Shown here piece by piece: positions 1-5,988 of a stretch of 10,194 bases of DNA (the first letter of the stretch is position 1; every line of letters starts with the position of its first letter). Below the pieces are notes generated by a model. The model saw only the letters and a list, made by a program, of their open reading frames with translations. It was not told the DNA's origin and searched no databases. The stretch spans positions 1 through 10,194 of the forward strand of contig CAMWPK010000036.1 in assembly GCA_947176115.1 (NCBI GenBank), in the 5' to 3' direction. Made by a program: the position numbers and the translations under genes. This stretch comes from an uncultured Clostridia bacterium. GTDB lineage: Bacteria; Bacillota; Clostridia; Christensenellales; UBA3700.

Positions 1-53
1 GACGGCATACGAGATCCTGAGATGTCTCGTGGGCTCGGAGATGTGTATAAGAG
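1..53 (+). other. Illumina Nextera i7 adapter (sequencing artefact)
   Basis: This stretch matches the Nextera P7 side adapter piece by piece. Bases 1-15 are the 3' part of the P7 flow-cell sequence, 16-23 are an 8-base index (CCTGAGAT), 24-38 are the read 2 overhang (GTCTCGTGGGCTCGG), and 39-53 are the first 15 bases of the 19-base Tn5 mosaic end. The last four bases of the mosaic end (ACAG) are missing and the sequence continues with TCATG. It is library adapter left in an assembly and should be trimmed. Read on the minus strand the index is ATCTCAGG, which from memory is a standard Nextera index. Confidence 0.97.
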
Positions 54-233
54 TCATGTATGGAGAGCGGTTATTACTGCGCAAAAGCTGTAATAGAGAA
101 TTTCAACGACAGTCAAAAGATATTGTCAGCGTACAAGCAAAACACAACTGATTTATTGGCTTATATGAAAAGGCAGTGGCATTTGGTGTCTATTATGTCA
201 AGCAAATTTAAGTATATGGAAATTAAAAAGTAA
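54..233 (+). CDS. 3' end of a possible FAD-dependent oxidoreductase (geranylgeranyl reductase-like), truncated
   Basis: An open frame runs from the adapter junction to a TAA at 231-233 and gives 59 residues. The readable part begins MESGYYCAKAVIENF and ends with KRQWHLVSIMSSKF followed by a lysine-rich tail. The MESGYYCAKA segment resembles the helix after the last FAD-contacting loop in geranylgeranyl-reductase-type flavoproteins, and a KRQW motif near the C-terminus is also seen in clostridial members. That family assignment is from memory of the motifs and only the C-terminus is present, so it is tentative. The residues before M (Ser-Cys) lie at the adapter junction and may not be genuine. 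The hairpin just downstream has little T-run in this direction, so it is a weak terminator for this gene. Confidence 0.45.
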   Translation, partial: SCMESGYYCAKAVIENFNDSQKILSAYKQNTTDLLAYMKRQWHLVSIMSSKFKYMEIKK

Positions 234-235
234 TA

Positions 236-261
236 CAAAAAGCCGACCATGCGGTCGACTT
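236..261 (-). terminator. Rho-independent terminator of the 303-1130 membrane gene
   Basis: The arms 240-248 and 253-261 pair around the 4-base loop 249-252, with one C/A mismatch (243 with 258). On the minus strand the hairpin is followed by a T run (complement of A237-A241), which fits an intrinsic terminator for the gene ending at 303. In the plus direction the following bases are not T-rich. Confidence 0.7.
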
Positions 262-302
262 CTTGCATTAGGGGGTTATGTATGTAGAAGAAAAAGTCTA
301 AC

Positions 303-1130
303 TTAGTTGTTGTCAGATTCTTTGAAATTGACAGATTGCTTTGTGACAAACATGTCATAAGATTCCCTTTGTATTTGTCTAATCATTTTTAGTTTAACAA
401 TAATAAGAATTAAACCTATTAGTATTGCTAAGCAAGATAAACTAAGAACTATTATTCCTATTATCGAAATTACGTTGTTAACGCTAGCGAACGCCATAGC
501 AGAAGCGAACGCAACTGATAATGGAGTAATATAGTAAGCGTATATGCTTCTTGTAAGTTTTTGTAATTTGTCGCCGTCAAATGGATTTTCGTTAACAGAC
601 AAACCATTCTTAAATCCGTCAAGATAGTGCTTTGTCTTTTTCAACGATGAGCAATTCAACTTATAAGTTTCGCCGTTTATAGTCAAATTCACTATACCCC
701 AATAATTGCAACTAGCATAACCGTTTATGCCGTTCATATAATGATTACGAGTTGCATATGTGTTCCAAACATATCCATCAAGTTCTTCAGGCAAAACTCT
801 CAGATAAAAGTTTTTATTTTCTTTTATATACATTTCGTTGCCAACAAAATATATATTAGGGATTTTAACCATTATCAATCTTACAATAGTAGCGACTATT
901 ATTGCTAAGAGAAGGACTCCAAAGAATATTATGATGCCCCAAAGGTTGCTTGAGCCCTTGTATACGCAGTCTTTTATAGCTTCATTTATGAACATAAATA
1001 AAATCACCGAAAATAACAACAGTAAATATGCAAATAGATTTCCAAGTATTCCAAACGCGCCCTTTATCGTAGCAACGTTGTTGCTTTTATCATTATACAA
1101 AACTATGTTTTCTTTCTTAACTCTTTCCAT
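303..1130 (-). CDS. Unrecognised four-helix membrane protein
   Basis: I do not recognise this 275-residue protein. Two hydrophobic helices lie at about residues 25-48 and 62-88. A soluble middle part of about 110 residues (90-197) contains alternating short hydrophobic stretches and aromatic residues. Two more helices follow at about 198-218 and 220-246, then a charged tail. The middle part could be a small beta-rich PH-like domain held at the membrane, but no diagnostic motif supports this. The ATG at 1130 is chosen because AGGAGG (1141-1146 on the minus strand) lies 10 bases upstream. The gene has its own promoter and terminator, so it appears to be a single-gene unit. It looks richer in A and T than typA or the hydratase, which could mean transfer or weak constraint. 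Confidence 0.8.
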   Translation of the reverse strand: MERVKKENIVLYNDKSNNVATIKGAFGILGNLFAYLLLLFSVILFMFINEAIKDCVYKGSSNLWGIIIFFGVLLLAIIVATIVRLIMVKIPNIYFVGNEMYIKENKNFYLRVLPEELDGYVWNTYATRNHYMNGINGYASCNYWGIVNLTINGETYKLNCSSLKKTKHYLDGFKNGLSVNENPFDGDKLQKLTRSIYAYYITPLSVAFASAMAFASVNNVISIIGIIVLSLSCLAILIGLILIIVKLKMIRQIQRESYDMFVTKQSVNFKESDNN

Positions 1131-1155
1131 ACTCGTTTGCCCTCCTTACGTATTT

Positions 1156-1185
1156 ATTATACCAATGGAGATGGGGGAAATACAA
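1156..1185 (-). promoter_or_regulatory. Promoter of the 303-1130 gene
   Basis: On the minus strand a perfect -10 box TATAAT (1156-1161) lies 18 bases from a -35-like TTGTAT (1180-1185). Transcription would start near 1149. A strong ribosome binding site AAGGAGG (1141-1147) follows directly, then the ATG at 1130, so the untranslated leader is short. Called by eye from sigma-A consensus. Confidence 0.65.
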
Positions 1186-1247
1186 TATAGTTTTAGAGCG
1201 TATTTTACAGATAATATGTAGATTTTACAGGATTATTTATTAATATA

Positions 1248-1279
1248 ATAAAAAAACAGCGAAAGTATTTTTCGCTGTT
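1248..1279 (-). terminator. Strong intrinsic terminator after typA
   Basis: A perfect 10-bp stem pairs 1255-1264 with 1270-1279 around a 5-base loop. On the minus strand it is followed by a T run (complement of 1251-1254, then T/A-rich sequence), about 20 bases past the typA stop codon. The A-rich stem base and flanks could also give some termination of plus-strand transcripts. Confidence 0.85.
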
Positions 1280-1300
1280 AGTTTTATAATTAGCAATGCA

Positions 1301-3124
1301 TTACATATTCTTTTTGAGTTTTGCTTCGTGCTTTAATCTCAAGTCTTTGGAGAGTATCGTCTTACGCAATCTTATGCTTTTGGGCGTTACTTCGACAAGT
1401 TCGTCGTCGGCTATAAACTCAAGGCACTGTTCTAGCGACATAACCGTCGGGGTAATGAGCTTGAGCGCTTCCTCGCTTCCGCTTGCGCGGTTGTTGGTAA
1501 GTTGCTTTTTCTTGCAGACGTTGACTACCATATCGTCCTCGCGGGAGTTGACGCCGACTATCATACCTTCGTAGACGTTGACGCCTGCTCCAATAAAGAG
1601 ATTACCGCGCTCTTGCGCGTTGAAAAGTCCGTAGGAAGTGGTTGTGCCGTCCTCCCAAGCGACTAAAGAGCCTCTGTTACGCTCTTGTACCTCTCCTTTA
1701 TAAGGCTCGTATCCTTTGAGTACATGGTGCATTACTCCAAAGCCTCTCGTATCCGTCAACATTTCGCTTCTGTAACCGATAAGGCATCTGGAGGGTATGT
1801 CAAATTCAAGTTTTGTTCCGCCTCTGTCGTCGGGGGTCATATTCTTAAGGTCGCCCTTTCTCGCGCCGATTTTGTTCATTACCGCGCCTACATATTCTTC
1901 CGGTACGTCCACGACAAGTTCTTCCATAGGCTCGCAAAGTACGCCGTCAATAGTCTTGTAAATTACTTTCGGACGGGATACTGCAAATTCGTATCCCTCT
2001 CTACGCATAGTTTCTATGAGTATAGACAAGTGCAATTCGCCTCTGCCGAATACCTTAAAGCTATCGGCGGAATCGGTTTCCTCAACGCGCATCGACACGT
2101 TGGTTTCCACTTCTTTGAAAAGTCTTGCGCGCAAGTGTCTAGAGGTGACGTATTTACCTTCTTTGCCTGCAAAAGGCGAGTTGTTGACCATAAAGAGCAT
2201 TGAGAGCGTAGGCTCGTCAATCTTGACAAATGGGAGAGGCTCGATTTTGTTTAGATCGCAAATGGTTTCTCCGATATTGAGGTTGTCAACACCGCTTATA
2301 GCTACTATGTCGCCAACGCTACCGCTTTCGCACTCAACTCTTTTCAAACCCTCAAATTGATATAACTTGGCTATCTTTGCTTGGTGATTAGTACCGTCGG
2401 CGTGGCATATGATTGCCTGCTGTCCGTTCTTTATCGTACCTCTGACTATTCTGCCGATACCTATTCTTCCTACGTATTCGTCATAGTCTATATTGCAAAT
2501 GATTGCTTGCAAGCCTGCCTCTGTGTCGCCTTCGGGGCAGGGAATTTGCTCGATAATAGTGTCAAGAAGGGGAGTCATATCCTTTCCGACTTCGCCCACC
2601 TTAAGACTTGCCCAGCCTTGCTTTGCGCTTGCCATAACGGTGACAAAATCAAGTTGGTCATCGTTGGCGCCAAGTTCGATAAATAAGTCGATAAGTTGGT
2701 CTATGACCTGATTAGGATCTCCGCCTCTGTCAACTTTGTTGATTACTACTACGGCTTTTTTGTTTAGTCCCAAAGCCTTTTTTAGTACATATCTCGTCTG
2801 TGGCATACAGCCTTCGACAGCGTCTACAAGGAGCAGTACGCCGTCAACCATAGAGAGTATACGCTCGACTTCACCGCCGAAATCTGCGTGTCCGGGGGTG
2901 TCTATTATGTTTATTTTTACGCCTTTATAGTGTACGGCAGTATTCTTAGCAAGTATGGTAATACCGCGTTCTCTTTCAATATCTCCGTTGTCCATAACTC
3001 TGTCCACAACGGCTTCGTTGGAGCGGAATACTCCGTTTTGACGGAGAAGTTGGTCAACCATAGTCGTTTTGCCGTGGTCTACGTGCGCAATAATTGCAAT
3101 GTTTCTCAAATCCTGTCTTTTCAT
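1301..3124 (-). CDS. typA: Translational GTPase TypA/BipA
   Basis: TypA (BipA) is an EF-G-like ribosome-associated GTPase involved in ribosome assembly and growth under stress or cold. All G motifs are intact: AHVDHGKTT (13-21), RGITI (53-57), DTPGH (75-79), NKVD (129-132) and SAK (166-168). A beta-barrel domain follows at about 200-290, an EF-G domain III/V-like part at about 300-480, and the BipA-specific C-terminal domain ends in a basic tail. The 607 residues match the usual family length of about 600-615, and no EF-G domain IV is seen, as expected for TypA. The ATG at 3124 is followed by the typical MKRQDLRNIAII start, with a weak AAGG about 9 bases upstream. The phosphodiesterase gene ends only 25 bases before it, which suggests cotranscription, and a strong terminator follows. 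Confidence 0.98.
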   Translation of the reverse strand: MKRQDLRNIAIIAHVDHGKTTMVDQLLRQNGVFRSNEAVVDRVMDNGDIERERGITILAKNTAVHYKGVKINIIDTPGHADFGGEVERILSMVDGVLLLVDAVEGCMPQTRYVLKKALGLNKKAVVVINKVDRGGDPNQVIDQLIDLFIELGANDDQLDFVTVMASAKQGWASLKVGEVGKDMTPLLDTIIEQIPCPEGDTEAGLQAIICNIDYDEYVGRIGIGRIVRGTIKNGQQAIICHADGTNHQAKIAKLYQFEGLKRVECESGSVGDIVAISGVDNLNIGETICDLNKIEPLPFVKIDEPTLSMLFMVNNSPFAGKEGKYVTSRHLRARLFKEVETNVSMRVEETDSADSFKVFGRGELHLSILIETMRREGYEFAVSRPKVIYKTIDGVLCEPMEELVVDVPEEYVGAVMNKIGARKGDLKNMTPDDRGGTKLEFDIPSRCLIGYRSEMLTDTRGFGVMHHVLKGYEPYKGEVQERNRGSLVAWEDGTTTSYGLFNAQERGNLFIGAGVNVYEGMIVGVNSREDDMVVNVCKKKQLTNNRASGSEEALKLITPTVMSLEQCLEFIADDELVEVTPKSIRLRKTILSKDLRLKHEAKLKKNM

Positions 3125-3149
3125 GTTTATATACCTTAAAATTTAGTTC

Positions 3150-3623
3150 TTAATTATTTAGACCTCTCAACTCCACAATTTTCGCAAGCGCCTTGCCGTT
3201 TACTACGCTCATGTAGCAATACGTCCTTGCGTACTTCAGCGAGCCGGGGTTGATAAGTTGCATATTTCCGACTTGGGTTATAGAGGGGATATGCGCGTGT
3301 CCGTAAAGACAACAGTCCGCGTCAAGTTCTTCGCCTCGCAATTGCAGATATATGTCCGACGACTTGACTTTATAATTATGTCCGTGCGTCAGAAAGAACT
3401 TAACGCCCTCAATATCTACGACTTGTTCAAGCCCGTTGGACATTGCGTCGCAATTGCCGTAGACGTAGTATAACTTGTCCTTGTATATCTCTTTTAGTTT
3501 GGCAATTTCGTTTTTCCCGTCGCCGAGATGAAATATATAGTCTGCGTTGTCAAAGGCTTCCCATAGAATTTCATTGTCGGGGATACTTCCGTGAGTATCG
3601 GAAATAACAATAATATTTTTCAT
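3150..3623 (-). CDS. yfcE: YfcE/MJ0936-type metallophosphoesterase
   Basis: This 157-residue protein belongs to the small calcineurin-like phosphoesterases, two-metal enzymes that often hydrolyse phosphodiester model substrates; the natural substrate is usually unknown. The metal-binding motifs are in order: SDTHG (8-12), GDG (34-36), GNCD (56-59), THGH (79-82) and GHAH (108-111), followed by NPGS, which is also typical. I chose the ATG at 3623 because it gives the canonical MKNIIVISDTHG start. A TTG at 3659 would add 12 residues unlike the family. The Shine-Dalgarno signal for 3623 is weak (an AAAGAG about 13 bases upstream), so translation may depend on coupling to rdgB, which ends 32 bases earlier. 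RdgB followed by this phosphoesterase is a common order in Firmicutes. Confidence 0.93.
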   Translation of the reverse strand: MKNIIVISDTHGSIPDNEILWEAFDNADYIFHLGDGKNEIAKLKEIYKDKLYYVYGNCDAMSNGLEQVVDIEGVKFFLTHGHNYKVKSSDIYLQLRGEELDADCCLYGHAHIPSITQVGNMQLINPGSLKYARTYCYMSVVNGKALAKIVELRGLNN

Positions 3624-3655
3624 ATTTATAAAATTACTCTTTTTGTAAGATAATG

Positions 3656-4249
3656 TCAAACAATTTTCTCAAGCAAATTTTTTAGAGCGCGCGAACGGTG
3701 AGAAATCGTATTCTTTTCTTCCATTACCGCTTCGCCGAAGGTCTTGCCCAATTCGTCGCTCAAAAACAACGGGTCGTAACCAAATCCGTTAGAGCCTCGA
3801 TATTCGTCGATAATTTTGCCGTACGTTCTTCCGCTTCCGCTGACGTAACTGCCGTCGGGATAGCACAGTACCACTACGCTTTGGAAGTAAGCCGTTCTAT
3901 CGACTTTTTTTCCGTCGCTCTCTAAAGCGTGGAGTTTGGAGAGTAATTTCTCGTTGTTGTTCCTGTCGTTACAAGGCTCGCCTGCGTAGCGGGCGGAGTA
4001 TATATTGGGCTCGCCATTTAGAGCGAGTATGCAAATTCCGCTGTCGTCGCCTATTGCCGGCATGCCCGTCATCTTGGCAATAGTACTTGCCTTTATATAC
4101 GCGTTTTCTTCAAAAGTCGTTCCGTTTTCTTCAATTTCTATATCTATGCCGAGGTCTTTGAGAGTGAGTATATCTTCGAACTTGCCCGACAGCATAGCCT
4201 TGATTTCTATAAGTTTGTGTTTGTTATTGCTTGCTAAGACTGCTTTCAT
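3656..4249 (-). CDS. rdgB: XTP/dITP pyrophosphatase (RdgB/HAM1 family)
   Basis: The enzyme hydrolyses non-canonical purine triphosphates (dITP, XTP, ITP) to the monophosphate and pyrophosphate, keeping deaminated bases out of DNA and RNA. Family motifs are all visible: SNNKHK near the N-terminus (7-12), TTFEENAYIKA (44-54), GDDSG with the catalytic aspartates (67-71), a GYDP loop (near 150), and SHRSRAL near the C-terminus. The 197 residues match the usual size of about 195-205. The ATG at 4249 gives MKAVLASNNK, the canonical start; I see no strong Shine-Dalgarno upstream. It sits between the PH-like membrane protein (63-base gap) and the phosphodiesterase (32-base gap), all in the same direction. 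Confidence 0.97.
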   Translation of the reverse strand: MKAVLASNNKHKLIEIKAMLSGKFEDILTLKDLGIDIEIEENGTTFEENAYIKASTIAKMTGMPAIGDDSGICILALNGEPNIYSARYAGEPCNDRNNNEKLLSKLHALESDGKKVDRTAYFQSVVVLCYPDGSYVSGSGRTYGKIIDEYRGSNGFGYDPLFLSDELGKTFGEAVMEEKNTISHRSRALKNLLEKIV

Positions 4250-4312
4250 TTGTTTTATAGTCTTTTCATAAGTTCTTGTGAGAGATTGCCACTGATTTGC
4301 GCAATTTTTCTG

Positions 4313-4822
4313 TCACTTATTCAAAGCCTTTTTATCTCCTTTTGTTATGAATTCCACTACAAGAGAGGGTTGCTTTGCTCTCAATCCGTCGATTATATTG
4401 TCAAAGTATTGTTTTTTGCAATTGACCATGATTACGTCGGCGTTTATTCCCGTCTTATTATCCTTGACCATACCGCGTCTTTTGACCTTATAATATATCA
4501 GCATAAATTCGCCTGCGGTGTCCATATTTATCACGATAATATCTTCGTATTTGATACGCTCTACCAAAAAGCCCATTACGTAGAATACGTGATTTTTGCC
4601 AAGACGTAATCCGCATAAGAAAACGAAAACCGAGAGTAGTATCGCAACTACGCCCATAATGACGGTCGCAACGATGTCCTCCGTATGGTGATAGGATACC
4701 AAATTCCCTGCTCCGGCAACGCCTAAAATCTTGACAATCATAAAAATTAACAATATAATAATTGCAAGTATCGAGAGAATATATATCCAAGTTTTTTGTT
4801 TGAAAGGATAAAATTTTTTCAT
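4313..4822 (-). CDS. Two-helix membrane protein with possible bacterial PH-like domain
   Basis: The 169-residue protein starts with a short basic segment, then two membrane helices at about 11-33 and 49-71. A soluble part of about 90 residues begins GLRLGKNHVFYVMGFLVERIKYEDI (its key positions are L72, G75, Y81, E88 and E93-I95). This pattern, in which a strand is followed by a turn and then an aromatic strand leading to 'I.YEDI', is common in bacterial PH-like (bPH) domains anchored by two helices. A closing helix at about 138-150 fits as well. The assignment is structural intuition and the function is unknown. It is the first gene of the minus-strand block that continues with rdgB. The start codon seems to coincide with the predicted transcription start, and no normal Shine-Dalgarno is present. 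Confidence 0.75.
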   Translation of the reverse strand: MKKFYPFKQKTWIYILSILAIIILLIFMIVKILGVAGAGNLVSYHHTEDIVATVIMGVVAILLSVFVFLCGLRLGKNHVFYVMGFLVERIKYEDIIVINMDTAGEFMLIYYKVKRRGMVKDNKTGINADVIMVNCKKQYFDNIIDGLRAKQPSLVVEFITKGDKKALNK

Positions 4823-4828
4823 ACTTCA

Positions 4829-4857
4829 ATTATACACATAAATTAGAATACGTACAA
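4829..4857 (-). promoter_or_regulatory. Promoter of the minus-strand rdgB-typA block
   Basis: On the minus strand TTGTAC (4852-4857) and a perfect TATAAT (4829-4834) are separated by exactly 17 bases. The predicted transcription start falls at about 4822, the A of the first ATG. The region is shared with the start of the divergent gene at 4875, for which I see only a poor TAGAAT-like -10 box (4844-4849) and no convincing -35. Confidence 0.6.
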
Positions 4858-4874
4858 CTAAAAATAAGGAAATT

Positions 4875-5819
4875 ATGCTATTTAGAGCAATTAACGACGA
4901 GGACTTTTCAAATATAGCAAGTATTCAAATGCTTACTGACTACGACGGCAGTGAGTATTCTCTCCTTTATCTCAAGGGTTGGGACTTTTTTAATTACAAA
5001 AGCATGCAGATTGCCGAGGAAGACGGCGTGATTTATCTGCGATTCAAGCCTCACGATAAATTCAACGAGGACGGAGTTCGCGACGGGTATATTTATCTGC
5101 CTCCTCTTTGCGTAATAGAAAAAATCAAATATGCTTATGGCAAGATAGAAGACTTTTGCAGGGCGGACGGTCAGAACATGTACGTCATGTCCACTCCGCA
5201 AGAGTACGTTGATATATTGGGGGATAGTTACGAGTACGTCTTAAACCAAGATTACGCCGAATATCTCTACGATCCCCAAAGTCTTATCACGTACGCAGGT
5301 AAAAAACTCCATTCCAAGCGCAATCACGTCAATAATTTTATCAAGGCTTACAGACCCAACGAGGAGGGCGGAACGGTATTTCGCTCATATACCGCAGACG
5401 ATAAGGACAAAGTTTTGGCTTTTATCAACGGTTGGGAAGAGAGTAAAGAGTTCGACGATAAAGATTTTGACGAAATGGCAAACGACGAAATCAGCGTAAT
5501 TTCTTTGGCTCTGCAATTCGTCGGAAAGTATGATAACTATTTTGCCGACGTGATAGAATATCAGGGTAAGATTATAGGCTTTTCTTTAGGAGAAATCACT
5601 CCGTCAAAAGTGGGAATTACGCATATTGAAAAGGGGGATATAAATTACGACGGCGTATATTCCTATCTATGCCAAGCCTTTGCGCAAAAGCATTTTGGGC
5701 AGGTTAGAGTAATCAATCGCCAAGAGGATATGGGCTTGGAGGGATTGCGTAAGTCAAAGCAGTCCTATCACCCGATAGGTTTTTGTCAAAAGTACGTCGT
5801 AAAAAAAGCCTGCAAGTGA
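4875..5819 (+). CDS. DUF2156 (LPG-synthase-like GNAT fold) protein
   Basis: This 314-residue protein matches the DUF2156 family, whose fold is a tandem GNAT acyltransferase related to the catalytic part of phosphatidylglycerol lysyltransferase and to Fem enzymes. Characteristic blocks are a YDGSEYS segment near the N-terminus (23-29), KLHSKRNHVNNF (144-155), GKIIGFSLGE (231-240), THIEKGD (249-255) and NRQEDMG followed by GLRKSKQSYHP (281-300). The C-terminal block is the most diagnostic. There are no membrane segments, so it is the soluble, stand-alone type rather than MprF. The substrate is unknown; aminoacyl-tRNA-dependent transfer is an inference from the fold. AAGGA (4866-4870) lies 4 bases before the ATG. 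It is divergent from the PH-like gene and lies before the hydratase promoter. Confidence 0.88.
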   Translation: MLFRAINDEDFSNIASIQMLTDYDGSEYSLLYLKGWDFFNYKSMQIAEEDGVIYLRFKPHDKFNEDGVRDGYIYLPPLCVIEKIKYAYGKIEDFCRADGQNMYVMSTPQEYVDILGDSYEYVLNQDYAEYLYDPQSLITYAGKKLHSKRNHVNNFIKAYRPNEEGGTVFRSYTADDKDKVLAFINGWEESKEFDDKDFDEMANDEISVISLALQFVGKYDNYFADVIEYQGKIIGFSLGEITPSKVGITHIEKGDINYDGVYSYLCQAFAQKHFGQVRVINRQEDMGLEGLRKSKQSYHPIGFCQKYVVKKACK

Positions 5820-5831
5820 CAATACATTGAC

Positions 5832-5860
5832 TTGCAATATATGAAAATATAGGCTATAAT
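5832..5860 (+). promoter_or_regulatory. Sigma-A-type promoter of the hydratase operon
   Basis: TTGCAA (5832-5837) and a perfect TATAAT (5855-5860) are separated by 17 bases, giving a predicted start near 5867. A 7-bp inverted repeat (TGCAAGT 5811-5817, ACTTGCA 5830-5836) overlaps the -35 box and the upstream gene's stop codon and could be an operator or a weak hairpin. The promoter lies directly before a leader of about 120 bases. Confidence 0.7.
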
Positions 5861-5866
5861 AAATTT

Positions 5867-5988
5867 GTTAAGCGACCGCATATATCAGCCGTCTTTTCGC
5901 CCTAGCATGGACAAAAATACAACTAATCTCTGCGGTCGTGTCTAGCTTCCTAAAAAACAATACTACAAATCATTTTTGGAGATACGAT
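5867..5988 (+). promoter_or_regulatory. Structured 5' leader of the hydratase mRNA, no known class
   Basis: The leader of about 120 bases is long for this window. A 9-bp stem (5872-5880 with 5931-5939, eight Watson-Crick pairs and one G-U) closes a 50-base loop. Bases 5926-5931 (ATCTCT) could pair with the ribosome binding site GGAGAT at 5978-5983 (five Watson-Crick pairs plus one G-U), and U5931 is shared with the long stem, so the two pairings compete by one base. No T run follows the stem, so it is not a terminator. I cannot match it to a known riboswitch. Whether it regulates is inference. Confidence 0.4.

Noticed and set aside
250..257. 8-mer TGCGGTCG shared by the left terminator and the hydratase leader stem (5931-5938)
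   Set aside because: One 8-base match in a 10-kb window is expected fairly often by chance, and no wider similarity exists.
161..358. 65-codon minus-strand frame near the left edge
   Set aside because: It reads through the terminator hairpin at 236-261 and overlaps the partial plus-strand gene and the end of the membrane gene; no homology or start signal.
838..1221. 127-codon plus-strand frame opposite the membrane gene
   Set aside because: It is antisense to a gene with a clear start, ribosome binding site and promoter, has no ribosome binding site of its own and resembles no protein.
1685..2203. 172-codon plus-strand frame
   Set aside because: It lies wholly opposite typA, whose motifs are intact; this is an open shadow frame caused by typA codon use.
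3624..3659. TTG start giving 12 extra residues on the phosphodiesterase
   Set aside because: The extra residues are unlike the family, whose proteins begin at the MKNIIVISDTHG strand.
5938..5988. GTG start giving 17 extra residues on the hydratase
   Set aside because: The GTG lies in the leader stem without a ribosome binding site, and the extension has no family likeness; ATG 5989 has GGAG at proper spacing.
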